Of a stretch of 64,000 nt of DNA, positions 41,081-50,107 are shown piece by piece (position 1 is the first letter of the stretch; every line of letters begins with the position of its first letter). The notes under the pieces were generated by a model that did no database searches, was not told the DNA's origin, and worked only from the letters and a program-made list of their open reading frames with translations. The stretch lies in NCBI RefSeq assembly GCF_052115385.1, contig NZ_JBFRGP010000011.1, positions 82,914 to 146,913 on the forward strand. Direction: 5' to 3'. This DNA is from Dyella_D sp052115385. GTDB taxonomy: Bacteria > Pseudomonadota > Gammaproteobacteria > Xanthomonadales > Rhodanobacteraceae. Made by a program: the position numbers and the translations under genes.

Positions 41081-42119
41081 CGGGATCGCCCGTAAACAGG
41101 TCGGCCGGCTGCGCCTGGCGCGGCGGCGGGGTCAGGCCCAGGTGGCGCCAGCCCTTGGCGCTGGCCATGCGGCCGCGCGCGGTGCGCACCAGGAAGCCCT
41201 GCTGGATCAGGTATGGCTCGACCACGTCCTCGAGGGTGCCGCGGTCCTCGCTGAGCGCGGCGGCCAGGGATTCCACCCCGACCGGGCCGCCGTCGAAGTT
41301 CTCGATGATGATGCTCAGCAGGCGCCGGTCCAGCTCATCGAAACCCTCGGCGTCCACCTTGAGCATATCCATCGCGGCCTGGGCCGCGGCGTAGGTGATC
41401 TCGCCGCCCGCGCGCACTTCGGCGTAGTCGCGCACGCGGCGCAGCAGGCGGTTGGCGATGCGCGGGGTGCCGCGCGAACGGCGGGCGATTTCCTGCGCCC
41501 CTTCCAGCTCGCAGGGGATGCCCATGATGCGCGCCGAGCGGCGCACGATCGCGGTCAGCTCGTCCGCCGAATAGAACTCCAGGCGCTGCACGATGCCGAA
41601 GCGGTCGCGCAGCGGCGCGGTCAGCAGGCCGGCGCGGGTGGTGGCGCCGATCAGGGTGAACGGCGGCAGGTCCAGCTTGATCGAGCGGGCCGCGGGGCCT
41701 TCGCCGATCATGATGTCGATCTGGAAGTCTTCCATCGCCGGATACAGCACTTCCTCCACCACGGGGGAGAGGCGATGGATCTCGTCGACGAACAGCACGT
41801 CGTGCGGTTCGAGATTGGTCAGCAGCGCGGCCAGGTCGCCCGCGCGCTCCAGCACCGGGCCGGAGGTGGAGCGCAGGTTGACCCCCAGCTCGTTGGCGAT
41901 CACGTGCGACAAGGTGGTCTTGCCCAGGCCCGGCGGGCCGAAGATCAGCACGTGGTCCAGCGCGCCGCCGCGCTTGCGGGCCGCTTCGATGTAGATCGAG
42001 AGCTGTTCGCGCACCGCCTGCTGGCCGAGGTATTCCGCCAGCCGCTTGGGGCGGATCGAAGCCTCCAGGGCCTCGTCGTCCAGCTGGGCGGCGGACGTGA
42101 TGATGCGGTGATCGGCCAT
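41073..42119 (-). CDS. ruvB: Holliday junction branch migration ATPase RuvB
   Basis: This encodes 348 residues. Walker A is GPPGLGKTT (61-69), Walker B LFVDEIHRL, sensor 1 IGATTRAGLL, with the Arg finger in APLRDRFG and a C-terminal winged helix. RuvB forms the hexameric motor of the RuvAB complex. ruvA lies one gene upstream; kup and a single family A repeat arm separate them. Confidence 0.97.
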   Translation of the reverse strand: MADHRIITSAAQLDDEALEASIRPKRLAEYLGQQAVREQLSIYIEAARKRGGALDHVLIFGPPGLGKTTLSHVIANELGVNLRSTSGPVLERAGDLAALLTNLEPHDVLFVDEIHRLSPVVEEVLYPAMEDFQIDIMIGEGPAARSIKLDLPPFTLIGATTRAGLLTAPLRDRFGIVQRLEFYSADELTAIVRRSARIMGIPCELEGAQEIARRSRGTPRIANRLLRRVRDYAEVRAGGEITYAAAQAAMDMLKVDAEGFDELDRRLLSIIIENFDGGPVGVESLAAALSEDRGTLEDVVEPYLIQQGFLVRTARGRMASAKGWRHLGLTPPPRQAQPADLFTGDPDV

Positions 42120-42180
42120 GGGCTGGGATGGGGTCCGGAAATAGGCGGAGCGCGAGATCGCCCGCCATTCTACCGGACCC

Positions 42181-42211
42181 GTAGGTTGGGGTGAGCGCAG
42201 CGAACCCCAAC
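42181..42211. repeat. Lone family A repeat arm
   Basis: GTAGGTTGGGGTGAGC-GCAGC-GAACCCCAAC occurs once in the 128-nt gap between the kup stop and the ruvB start, without the opposite arm found in the other copies. It is either a decayed or a half-inserted element. Confidence 0.85.
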
Positions 42212-42247
42212 AGGACGGCCACCGGGTGAGCTCCGCCGAGGCGAGGC

Positions 42248-44149
42248 TCAGATCTCGACCTGCGCCCCCAGCTCGATCAGCCGGTTGCCCGGGATCTGGA
42301 AGAACGCGGTGGCCGGCAGCGCGTTGCGCGCCATGAAGGCGAACAGCTTGTCGCGCCACAGCGCCATGCCCGGGCGGCGCGCGTCGGCGATGATGGTTTC
42401 GCGCGACAGGAAGAAGGTGGTGTCCATCATGTCGAACGGCAGGCCCGCCTTCGAGCAGCGCATCAGGGCCTGCGGGATGTTCGGGTCCTCGGCGAAGCCG
42501 AAGCGCAGCGCCAGGCCGTAGAAATTGCCGCCGATCGGGGTGATCTGGATGCGCTCGTCGGCGTCGGCCACCGGCGTCTCCAGCATCTCCACCGTCAGCA
42601 GCACGTTGCGCTCGTGCAGCACCTTGTTGTGCTTGAGGTTGTGCAGCAGCGCATGCGGCACCGCGTGCTGGTTGGCGGTAAGGAAGACCGCGGTGCCGGG
42701 CACGCGCAGCGGCGGATGCTCGCCGACGTTCTCGATGAACGGTTCCAGCGCCAGGCCGGACTGCTTGATCTCGCGCACCACCAGCTCGCGACCGCGGCGC
42801 CAGGTGGTCATCACCACGAACACCGCCACGCCGAGCACCAGCGGGAACCAGCCGCCGTATTCGATCTTGATCACGTTGGCGCTGAGGAACGACAGGTCGA
42901 TGGTGAGCAGCAGCACACCGGCGAAGATCACCGTCGGGCGGCTCCAATGCCATTGGTAGCGCGCCACCACCAGGGCCAGGATGGTGGTCACCGTCATGGT
43001 GCCGGTCACCGCGATGCCGTAGGCCGCGCTGAGGTTCTCCGAGCTGCGGAAGCCCAGCACCGCGATCAGCACCATCACCAGCAGGAAGGTATTCACCCAG
43101 GGCACGAAGATCTGGCCGGACATCTCGCGCGAGGTATGCACGATCGGCATGCGCATCGAATAGCCCAGCGACATCGCCTCGCGGGTCATCGAGAACGCGC
43201 CGGAAATCACCGCCTGCGAAGCGATCACCGTGGCGATGGTGGCCAGGCCGATCATCGGGTACAGCATGATCTTGGGCACCAGCTTGAAGAACGGATTGTC
43301 GATCGCTTCCGGATGATTGAGCAGCAGCGCACCCTGGCCGAAGTAGTTCAGCACCAGCGCCGGCAGCACGAAGCTGAACCAGGCGAGGCGGATCGGCTTC
43401 TTGCCGAAGTGGCCCATGTCGGCGTACAGCGCCTCGGCGCCGGTCAGCGCCAGCACCACGCCGCCCAGCGCGATGAACGCCTGCATGCCGTGGCTCATGA
43501 AGAACCGCACCCCGTACATCGGGTTCAGCGCCAGCAGCACGTGCGGATTGAGCGCGATCATCTGCACGCCCAGCCCGGCGATCACGATGAACCAGATCAC
43601 CATCACCGGCCCGAACAGCCGGCCCACGCGTTCGGTGCCATGCCGCTGCAAGGCGAACAGGAAGAACAGGATCACCACCGAGGTCACCGGCACCACCCAG
43701 TGCGGCAGGTCCGGCACGGCCACCTTCATGCCTTCCACCGCCGACAGCACCGAGATCGCCGGGGTGATCACGCCGTCGCCGTAGAACAGCGCCGCGCCGA
43801 AGATGCCGAGGATGGCCAGGATCCAGCGCATCCGCGCATCGCCGCGCGAACTGCGCAGGGCCAGCGCGAGCAAGGCCATGATGCCGCCCTCGCCCTTGTT
43901 GTCCGCGCGCATGATGAAGACCACGTACTTGAGCGAGACCACGATGATCTGCGCCCAGAAGATCAGCGACAGCACGCCGAAGATGCTCTCCGGCGTGGGC
44001 TTCAAGCCGTCGTGGCTGAGCGTGGTCTGCAGCGTGTACAGCGGGCTGGTGCCGATGTCGCCGTACACCACGCCGATCGCGCCGAGCGAGAGCGCGGCCA
44101 GGCGCCGCTTGGTCTCGGCATCGGTGCCGTGCAGGTTGTCCTGGCTCAC
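42248..44149 (-). CDS. kup: KUP/HAK/KT-type potassium uptake protein
   Basis: This encodes 633 residues, the usual length. About twelve membrane helices fill residues 20-460, starting LSLGAIGVVYGDIGTSPLYTL (in part), the Kup signature with the proton/K site; NKGEGGIMALLALALR and GDGVITPAISVLSAVEG follow. The C-terminal part is cytoplasmic. It imports K+ with protons. It starts 4 nt after the ruvA stop, so it belongs to the ruv transcript although it has no role in recombination. Confidence 0.96.
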   Translation of the reverse strand: MSQDNLHGTDAETKRRLAALSLGAIGVVYGDIGTSPLYTLQTTLSHDGLKPTPESIFGVLSLIFWAQIIVVSLKYVVFIMRADNKGEGGIMALLALALRSSRGDARMRWILAILGIFGAALFYGDGVITPAISVLSAVEGMKVAVPDLPHWVVPVTSVVILFFLFALQRHGTERVGRLFGPVMVIWFIVIAGLGVQMIALNPHVLLALNPMYGVRFFMSHGMQAFIALGGVVLALTGAEALYADMGHFGKKPIRLAWFSFVLPALVLNYFGQGALLLNHPEAIDNPFFKLVPKIMLYPMIGLATIATVIASQAVISGAFSMTREAMSLGYSMRMPIVHTSREMSGQIFVPWVNTFLLVMVLIAVLGFRSSENLSAAYGIAVTGTMTVTTILALVVARYQWHWSRPTVIFAGVLLLTIDLSFLSANVIKIEYGGWFPLVLGVAVFVVMTTWRRGRELVVREIKQSGLALEPFIENVGEHPPLRVPGTAVFLTANQHAVPHALLHNLKHNKVLHERNVLLTVEMLETPVADADERIQITPIGGNFYGLALRFGFAEDPNIPQALMRCSKAGLPFDMMDTTFFLSRETIIADARRPGMALWRDKLFAFMARNALPATAFFQIPGNRLIELGAQVEI

Positions 44150-44153
44150 GGGC

Positions 44154-44747
44154 TCAAGCTCCTAATGCGGCGCGCAGCGCCTTGCGGATGATGGCTTCGG
44201 CGTTGTCGCCGTCGGCGGCGACTTTCTGCACCAGCCGGGTGACTTCGGCGGGTTTGTAACCGAGCTGCTGCAAGGCCACGGTGGCTTCGCCGGCCGGGTC
44301 CAGCGGCGCGCCCTTGCCGGCGCCGCCGGGCAGGCTCACCGCGAGGCCGTCCACGCGGTCGCGCAGCTCCACCACCATGCGTTCGGCGGTCTTCTTGCCG
44401 ATGCCGGGGATCTTGGTCAGCGCGACCACGTCGCCGGCCTGGACCAGGCGCGCGAAGTCGTTGGTCGACACACCGGACAGCACCGACAGCGCGATCTTCG
44501 CGCCGATCCCGCTGACCTTCTGCAGATTGCGGAACAGCGCCCGCTCGGACTCGTGCAGGAAGCCGTACAGCGCGACGCTGTCTTCCTTCACGGCGTGGTG
44601 GGTGAGCAGGGTCACTTCCTTGCCGGTGGACGGCAGGTCGTAGATGGTCGACATCGGCGCCTCGAGCTCGTAGCCGACGCCGCCGACTTCCACCAGCAGC
44701 CACGGCGGCTGCTTGGAGACCAGTATCCCGCGCAGGCGGCCGATCAT
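44154..44747 (-). CDS. ruvA: Holliday junction DNA-binding protein RuvA
   Basis: This encodes 197 residues. The OB-fold domain begins MIGRLRGILVSKQPPW; two helix-hairpin-helix motifs follow (KVSGIGAKIALSVLSG and KIPGIGKKTAERMVVEL); the C-terminal domain that contacts RuvB contains ALQQLGYKPAEV. It overlaps ruvC by 4 nt and is followed by kup. Confidence 0.97.
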   Translation of the reverse strand: MIGRLRGILVSKQPPWLLVEVGGVGYELEAPMSTIYDLPSTGKEVTLLTHHAVKEDSVALYGFLHESERALFRNLQKVSGIGAKIALSVLSGVSTNDFARLVQAGDVVALTKIPGIGKKTAERMVVELRDRVDGLAVSLPGGAGKGAPLDPAGEATVALQQLGYKPAEVTRLVQKVAADGDNAEAIIRKALRAALGA

Positions 44748-45265
44748 CGGCCACGCCTCCAGGCGGTGCGCGGAATACCCACGCGGGCAAGGCTGGCGCG
44801 CGTATGCGCATGGGTCACGGCGATCGCCAGCGCATCCGCGGCATCCGCCTGCAAGGGGCCTTTGAGGCCCAGCAATATGCCGATCATGTGTTGCACCTGG
44901 GTCTTGTCGCCGCGGCCGCTGCCGACCACCGACTGCTTCACTTCCGTCGCCGCATATTCGTGCACCGCGATTCCCCGGCTGACCACCGCGCAGATCGCGG
45001 CACCCCTCGCCTGCCCAAGCTTCAGCGCCGAATCGGCGTTGCGTGCCATGAATACCCGCTCGATGCCGCATTCGTCCGGCCGATGCTCGCCGATGATGTC
45101 ACACAGCTCGTCAAAGATGCGTTTCAGACGAAGCGGAAACGTGGCTTCGCCGGCAACCGCCAGCGCGCCATGAAAGACATGCGTCAACTTGCCGGCCGCA
45201 TCCACGTCGATGATGCCCACGCCGGTGCGCTGGCTGCCGGGGTCGATGCCGATGATGCGCGTCAT
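44744..45265 (-). CDS. ruvC: Holliday junction resolvase RuvC
   Basis: This encodes 173 residues. The endonuclease resolves four-way junctions; catalytic acids are visible at Asp8 (IIGIDPGSQRTG), the Glu of GIERVF, and the C-terminal ADAADALAIA. ATG at 45265 fits the family start. It follows yebC by 48 nt and overlaps ruvA. Confidence 0.97.
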   Translation of the reverse strand: MTRIIGIDPGSQRTGVGIIDVDAAGKLTHVFHGALAVAGEATFPLRLKRIFDELCDIIGEHRPDECGIERVFMARNADSALKLGQARGAAICAVVSRGIAVHEYAATEVKQSVVGSGRGDKTQVQHMIGILLGLKGPLQADAADALAIAVTHAHTRASLARVGIPRTAWRRGR

Positions 45266-45313
45266 GACCGCAGCGTGACCGATGGCGTGAATGCGCAAAG
45301 TCCGTCGCGGACC

Positions 45314-46054
45314 TTACGCATCCTCGGCCGGCAGCACGGCGTTGTGATAGACCTCGTCGACGTCGTCCAGGCCGTTGAGCCGCTCCAGCAGCTTCTCGAA
45401 CTGCTCCAGCGCCTCGCCGGACGGGGTGACCAGCGGGCCGTTCGGGCGCATCACCACGTCGGAGCTGTCCACCGCGAAGCCGGCGCCGGCCAGGGCCTTG
45501 CGCATCGCTTCGACGGCGACGGGATCGGCGGCCAGCAGCACGATGCCCACGCCGTTGTCGATCGCGATGTCCTCGGCGTTGTTCTCGATCGCCGATTCTT
45601 CCAGCTTCGCTTCCACCGCAGCGTCGCCGCCGGTGTGCACCACGACCTGGCCCACGCGGGTGAACTGGAACGCCACCGAATTGGTGGTGCCCATGTTGCC
45701 GCCGTTCTTGTTGAGCGCGGCGCGCACGTCGGCCACGGTACGGGTCTGGTTGTCGGTGACGCAGTCGACGATCAGCGCGGTGCCGGCGGGGCCGTAGCCC
45801 TCGTAGCGGACCTCGTGCATGTCCGCGCCGCCTTCGGCACCGGAGCCGCGCTTGATCGCGCGCTCGATGGTGTCCTTGGTCATGTTCGCCGCCAGCGCCT
45901 TGTCGACCGCCGCGCGCAGGCGCGGATTACCCGCCGGGTCGGGCGCGCCGCCGCGCGTGGCGATGGTGATTTCGCGGATCAGCTTGGTGAACACCTTGGC
46001 GCGCTTGGCGTCTTCGGCGTTCTTGCGACCTTCGATGGACGGGCCTCTACCCAT
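45314..46054 (-). CDS. yebC: YebC/PmpR family protein
   Basis: This encodes 246 residues beginning MGRGPSIEGRKNAEDAKRAK, with the conserved NMTKDTIERAIKRG and YEGYGPAGTALIV motifs. YebC-family members act as DNA-binding regulators, and recent work also links them to translation of difficult sequences. The yebC-ruvC-ruvA order is conserved widely in gammaproteobacteria. Confidence 0.96.
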   Translation of the reverse strand: MGRGPSIEGRKNAEDAKRAKVFTKLIREITIATRGGAPDPAGNPRLRAAVDKALAANMTKDTIERAIKRGSGAEGGADMHEVRYEGYGPAGTALIVDCVTDNQTRTVADVRAALNKNGGNMGTTNSVAFQFTRVGQVVVHTGGDAAVEAKLEESAIENNAEDIAIDNGVGIVLLAADPVAVEAMRKALAGAGFAVDSSDVVMRPNGPLVTPSGEALEQFEKLLERLNGLDDVDEVYHNAVLPAEDA

Positions 46055-46179
46055 GACGTATCCCTGGATGCTGCGAGCGGAAAGTGGCGAATTTTATCCC
46101 TTCCGCATGGCGGACTGGCAAGGCGGCCGGTCCGGAGGCCCGCTCCGACCCCGCGCAAAGCGCGCCGTGGCGCGGCTTC

Positions 46180-46836
46180 TCAGGCCTGCGCGCGATCCGG
46201 CAACAGCTGACCGAAACGTCCCTGCCGCAGGAAACCGGCGACCAGGCGGCCGGTCTCCACCGAGAACAGCAGGCCCGTATGGTTGGCTTCCACCACGCAA
46301 TGGTCGGCGATGCCCGGCAGCCGCGTTTCGTCCACCGCCACACTGCCGTCATGTTCGCCGTCGAACTGGCCGAGCACATGGCCCAGCCCGAACGGGATGC
46401 GGCCGGCGATCACGCCCACTTCGCGCCGGCCGGTCCACTGGTCGAAGCCGTATTCGAGCAAGGCGCGGTTATGCCCCAGCAAGGCCCCGCCGCCGCGCCC
46501 GCCCAGGTTGGCAAAGGCACGCGCGGCCGCGCTGCCCTTGAGCGGCGAACCCAGGCACACGATGCGCCCCTCGGGCAGGCCGCGATCGTCCAGGCAGGCG
46601 CGCAGCGCCAGCAGGCCGCCCAGGCTGTGGCCGACCAGGTGCACCGCGCCGCCTTCCGGCGCCGCCTCGTGCATGCGCGCATGCAGGCGGCCGACGGTCT
46701 GCTCCTGCGTCGCCGCTACGCTCATGTAGTCGAAGCGATGCACGCGAAAACCCGCTTCCATCAGCCGTCGATGCAGCATCAGCAGCGCGAAACCGCGCAT
46801 CCACAGGCCGTGCAGCAGGATTACGTGATCGGTCAT
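46180..46836 (-). CDS. Alpha/beta hydrolase (lipase/esterase-like)
   Basis: This encodes 218 residues from ATG at 46836; an upstream TTG at 46866 is possible but less likely. It opens with VILLHGLWMRGFAL, the oxyanion loop, and has the nucleophile Ser71 in LVGHSLGGLLAL, with a C-terminal VVEANHTGLLFS supplying the His. The fold resembles triacylglycerol lipases and PGAP1-like esterases. It lies between yebC and aspS on the same strand. The substrate is unknown. Confidence 0.88.
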   Translation of the reverse strand: MTDHVILLHGLWMRGFALLMLHRRLMEAGFRVHRFDYMSVAATQEQTVGRLHARMHEAAPEGGAVHLVGHSLGGLLALRACLDDRGLPEGRIVCLGSPLKGSAAARAFANLGGRGGGALLGHNRALLEYGFDQWTGRREVGVIAGRIPFGLGHVLGQFDGEHDGSVAVDETRLPGIADHCVVEANHTGLLFSVETGRLVAGFLRQGRFGQLLPDRAQA

Positions 46837-46939
46837 CGGCGACAGCAGGAGTCCGGAACAAAGCAAGAAACCATAGAGCGGATCAGCGCACGCGCGCTGA
46901 CCCGTCCATCACACATCCACCGTTGGACCGCGCGAACGC

Positions 46940-48709
46940 TCAGCCGTTCGACGGCTCCACCGCCACCTTCACGTGCAGCTCCTTGAGCTGCGCGTCCGGC
47001 ACCAGCGACGGCGCGTCGGTCATCAGGTCCTGCGCGCTGGTGGTCTTGGGGAAGGCGATCACGTCGCGGATCGACTCGGTGCCGGCCATCAGCGCCGCGA
47101 TGCGGTCGATGCCGAAGGCCAGGCCACCGTGCGGCGGCGCGCCGAACTTCAGCGCCTTCAGCAGGAAGCCGAACTTCGCCTCGGCCTCGGCCGCGCCGAT
47201 GCCGAGCAGTTCGAACACCGCGCTCTGCATCTCCGGGCGATGGATACGGATCGAGCCGCCGCCGATCTCAGCGCCGTTCAACACCATGTCGTAGCCGCGG
47301 CTCACTGCGTTCGCCGCATTGGCGCGCAGGTCGGCGATATCGTCGACCTTCGGCGCGGTGAAGGGGTGATGCAGCGCGACGAAGCGCTGCGCTTCGTCGT
47401 CGTACTCGAACATCGGGAAGTCGGTGACCCACAGCGGCCGCCAGCTGTTTTCCACCAGGCCGCGGTCCTTGCCCAGCTTCAGGCGCAGCGCGCCCATGAA
47501 GTCGGTGACGGTCTTCCACTTGCCGGCGCCGACGAACACGATGTCGCCGCTCTGCGCACCGGTCGCCTTGAGCAGCGCAGCGAGAGCAGCGTCGTCGAGG
47601 AACTTCGCCACCGGCGAATTGACGCCTTCGCGGCCCTTGGCCAGGTCGTCCACCTTGAGCCAGGCCAGGCCCTTGGCGCCGTACCGGGCGACGTACTCGG
47701 TGAGCAGGTCGATGTCCTTGCGGCTCAGGCTGGCGCCGTCCGGCAGGCGCAGCGCGGCGACGCGGCCGGCCGGGTCGTTGGCCGGCTCGGCAAACACCTT
47801 GAATTCGACGTGCTTGAGCGCATCGGCCACGTCGACCAGCTCCAGCGCGATGCGCAGGTCCGGCTTGTCCGAACCGAAGCGGCGCATGGCTTCGGCCCAG
47901 GTCATGCGCGGGAAGCTGGCGTCGAGTTCGACGCCCTGCACGTCCTTGAACACGTGGCGGATCAGCTCCTCCACGAAGTCCTGCACGTCCTGTTCTTCGA
48001 CGAAGGCGAATTCCAGGTCGAGCTGGGTGAATTCCGGCTGGCGGTCGGCGCGCAGGTCTTCGTCGCGGAAGCAGCGGGCGATCTGATAGTAGCGATCGAA
48101 GCCGGCCATCATCAGGATCTGCTTGAACAGCTGCGGCGACTGCGGCAGCGCGTAGAACTGGCCCGCATGCACGCGGCTGGGCACCAGGTAGTCGCGCGCG
48201 CCTTCCGGCGTGGCCTTGGTCAAGATCGGCGTCTCGATGTCCTGGAAACCGCGCGCGTCCAGGTAACGGCGCAGCGCCTGCACCAGCTTGATGCGGGTGC
48301 GCATCATGCGCTGCATTTCCGGGCGGCGCAGGTCGAGGTAGCGGTAGGTCATCCGCATGTCCTCGTTGGGATTCTCATGCAGCGCGAACGGCAGGTCCTT
48401 CGCGGCGTTGAGGATCTCCACCCGCTCGGCCAGCAGCTCGACCGTGCCGGTCTTGAGCTTGTCGTTGGCGGCCAGGCGCTTGCGGATGCTGCCGGTGACG
48501 CGCACGCAATACTCGTAGCCGATCTCGCCGGCCACCGCGAACGCATCGGCATTGTCCCTGTCCACCACCACCTGGGCGATGCCCTCGTGATCGCGCAGAT
48601 CGACGAAGGCGACGTGGCTCTGCAGGCGGATGGTGTTGACCCAGCCGCACAGGGTGACGGTCTGGCCGACCAGGGCCTCGTCGATGAGGCCGCAGTAATG
48701 CGTGCGCAT
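46940..48709 (-). CDS. aspS: Aspartyl-tRNA synthetase
   Basis: This encodes 589 residues, the bacterial type. The N-terminal OB-fold has VTLCGWVNTIRLQ; class II motif 1 includes RRYLDARGFQDIETPILTKATPEGARDYLVPS (in part), motif 2 FRDEDLRADRQPEFTQLD, the bacterial GAD insertion lies in the middle, and motif 3 is GGLAFGIDRI. It charges tRNA-Asp. fmdB, which commonly precedes aspS, is encoded further upstream with a DUF3011 gene between. Confidence 0.97.
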   Translation of the reverse strand: MRTHYCGLIDEALVGQTVTLCGWVNTIRLQSHVAFVDLRDHEGIAQVVVDRDNADAFAVAGEIGYEYCVRVTGSIRKRLAANDKLKTGTVELLAERVEILNAAKDLPFALHENPNEDMRMTYRYLDLRRPEMQRMMRTRIKLVQALRRYLDARGFQDIETPILTKATPEGARDYLVPSRVHAGQFYALPQSPQLFKQILMMAGFDRYYQIARCFRDEDLRADRQPEFTQLDLEFAFVEEQDVQDFVEELIRHVFKDVQGVELDASFPRMTWAEAMRRFGSDKPDLRIALELVDVADALKHVEFKVFAEPANDPAGRVAALRLPDGASLSRKDIDLLTEYVARYGAKGLAWLKVDDLAKGREGVNSPVAKFLDDAALAALLKATGAQSGDIVFVGAGKWKTVTDFMGALRLKLGKDRGLVENSWRPLWVTDFPMFEYDDEAQRFVALHHPFTAPKVDDIADLRANAANAVSRGYDMVLNGAEIGGGSIRIHRPEMQSAVFELLGIGAAEAEAKFGFLLKALKFGAPPHGGLAFGIDRIAALMAGTESIRDVIAFPKTTSAQDLMTDAPSLVPDAQLKELHVKVAVEPSNG

Positions 48710-48788
48710 GCGCTTGGAACTCCGGGCCGCAGTGGCGGCGTGAGACGTAGGGAAGACCCGGAATGGTAGCAGCCCCTCAGCGAGGGGC

Positions 48789-48875
48789 GTAGGTTGGGGT
48801 GAGCGCAGCGAACCCCGACGGGTGCTGTGGCATACCGGATGCCTGTTGGGGTTCGCCTCCAGCTCACCCCAACCT
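48789..48875. repeat. Family A inverted repeat, copy 5 (imperfect)
   Basis: Left arm GTAGGTTGGGGTGAGC-GCAGC-GAACCCCGAC (48789-48819); right arm GTTGGGGTTCGCC-TCC-AGCTCACCCCAACCT (48845-48875). Several mismatches show divergence between the arms. It lies 24 nt beyond the DUF3011 stop, upstream of aspS. Confidence 0.85.
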
Positions 48876-48898
48876 GTGCCCGTTCTTACATGGACGCC

Positions 48899-49450
48899 TT
48901 ACCAGCGGCGATCGACCTGGAAGATCCCGCGGCAACCGTCGTCGACCCACACGCCGCGGCGGTCCCAACCCCAGCTGTCGCCTTCGCGGCAGGGCGAGTC
49001 GGACAGGCGGCGCACCAGCCGGACCCGGCCGCCGCGGCCCAAATTCACCGGGCAGTATTGGCGGCGGTTGCCGTTGCTGTCGCAGCGCACCTGGGCCGAA
49101 TCGTCGCCCCAGCCCGGGCGGTCATCGCCCCAGCCGGGCCGGTCGCCACCCCAGCCGCCGCCCCAGCCGCCACCGCGGGCCGGCTCGAAGATCGCGCGGC
49201 AGCCGCGGTCGACCCAAACGCTGCCGCGATCATTGCCCCAGGTCTGGCCATACACGCAGCGGGTGTCGGAGAGCTGCCTGGCCAGCTGCGAGGCCGGCCA
49301 CGGCGTGCCGCAGCGGACGAAGCGCCCGTCGTTGCTGGAACAGCTGATCGAGCCCTGGTCCCACTGGGCATGCGCGGTCGGCGCCGCCATGGAAGCCATT
49401 CCAGCGACCAGTACCACCGCCGCCCACATCCCCTTGCCGATCGCGCTCAT
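48899..49450 (-). CDS. DUF3011 domain secreted protein
   Basis: This encodes 183 residues from ATG at 49450. A signal peptide (to about residue 29, ending Ala-His-Ala) is followed by two DUF3011 units with the same Cys pattern: one with ISCSSNDGRFVRC and WVDRGCRAIFE, the other with VRCDSNGNRRQYC and WVDDGCRGIFQ. Between them is a Gly/Trp/Asp-rich linker made of repeated GWGDDRP-like units. The domain's function is unknown; the paired Cys residues suggest disulfides and a periplasmic or external role. It separates fmdB from aspS. Confidence 0.85.
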   Translation of the reverse strand: MSAIGKGMWAAVVLVAGMASMAAPTAHAQWDQGSISCSSNDGRFVRCGTPWPASQLARQLSDTRCVYGQTWGNDRGSVWVDRGCRAIFEPARGGGWGGGWGGDRPGWGDDRPGWGDDSAQVRCDSNGNRRQYCPVNLGRGGRVRLVRRLSDSPCREGDSWGWDRRGVWVDDGCRGIFQVDRRW

Positions 49451-49561
49451 CTTGATGTCCACCCAGTGTCGAAGGTGGCGCCACGCTACCGCAGGCAAGG
49501 CAACCGCACTTGAATATTTTGCGATCCGATCGCCAGAAATTTCGAGTAAGGCAGCGACGGT

Positions 49562-49858
49562 TCAGTCGCTGCTGGCGGGCGGCGCTGCCGGTGCGGGTGC
49601 GGGTGCGGGAGCCGCCGCGGGCGCCGGAGCGGCAGCCGCGCCGTCGCCGGCCAGGTTGCGCTTCTTGTCGCCGTCCTTCTTGAAGTCGGTCTCGTACCAG
49701 CCGCCGCCGGCCAGGCGGAACTGGGGGGCGCTCAGGCGGCGGTGGACCGAGCCGTCCACCGCGCACTGCGGGCAGGCGCTGGGGTCGGCATCGGACATCT
49801 TCTGCAGGCGGTCGAAACGATGGCCGCAGCCGCCGCATTCGAATTCATAGATAGGCAT
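49562..49858 (-). CDS. FmdB family zinc-ribbon protein
   Basis: This encodes 98 residues. MPIYEFECGGCGHRFD with the second pair in CPQC forms the zinc ribbon of the FmdB/CxxC-CxxC-SSSS family; the C-terminal third is a low-complexity Ala/Pro tail ending in Ser-Ser-Asp. It may act as a regulatory or assembly factor; the role is not established. In many proteobacteria it lies just upstream of aspS, and here it does so with one gene between. Confidence 0.9.
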   Translation of the reverse strand: MPIYEFECGGCGHRFDRLQKMSDADPSACPQCAVDGSVHRRLSAPQFRLAGGGWYETDFKKDGDKKRNLAGDGAAAAPAPAAAPAPAPAPAAPPASSD

Positions 49859-50033
49859 AGGGGCTCCGTGTTCCAGGCCGGCGCGGGCGCCGGCAGCTCG
49901 CCATTATCGAGTCGGATCGCGGGATTTCAATGTCCCGCCGGCGCGGGCATGCTGGCCGGCAAGGGGGAGGCGACGGCCTCTTGCCGCCGGCCCACACCAG
50001 GGGAACGCGGACAGATGGACGTCTAGACGGCTA

Positions 50034-50061
50034 TTGACGGCGCGTCCACGCGGGGTCTAGC
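50034..50061 (+). promoter_or_regulatory. Candidate promoter of the TonB-dependent receptor
   Basis: TTGACG at 50034-50039 and TCTAGC at 50056-50061 are spaced by 16 nt and end 46 nt before the receptor start. The -35 box is good and the -10 is poor. No Fur box or riboswitch was seen in the 249-nt gap behind fmdB. Confidence 0.35.
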
Positions 50062-50107
50062 CTGCGTTGACGCACCGCAACAAACAACATCGAAGAGGGG
50101 AGTTCAG

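Noticed and set aside
42614..44191. Plus-strand frame of 525 codons opposite kup
   Set aside because: Antisense to kup; His/Gln/Arg-rich translation typical of the reverse strand of membrane-protein genes.
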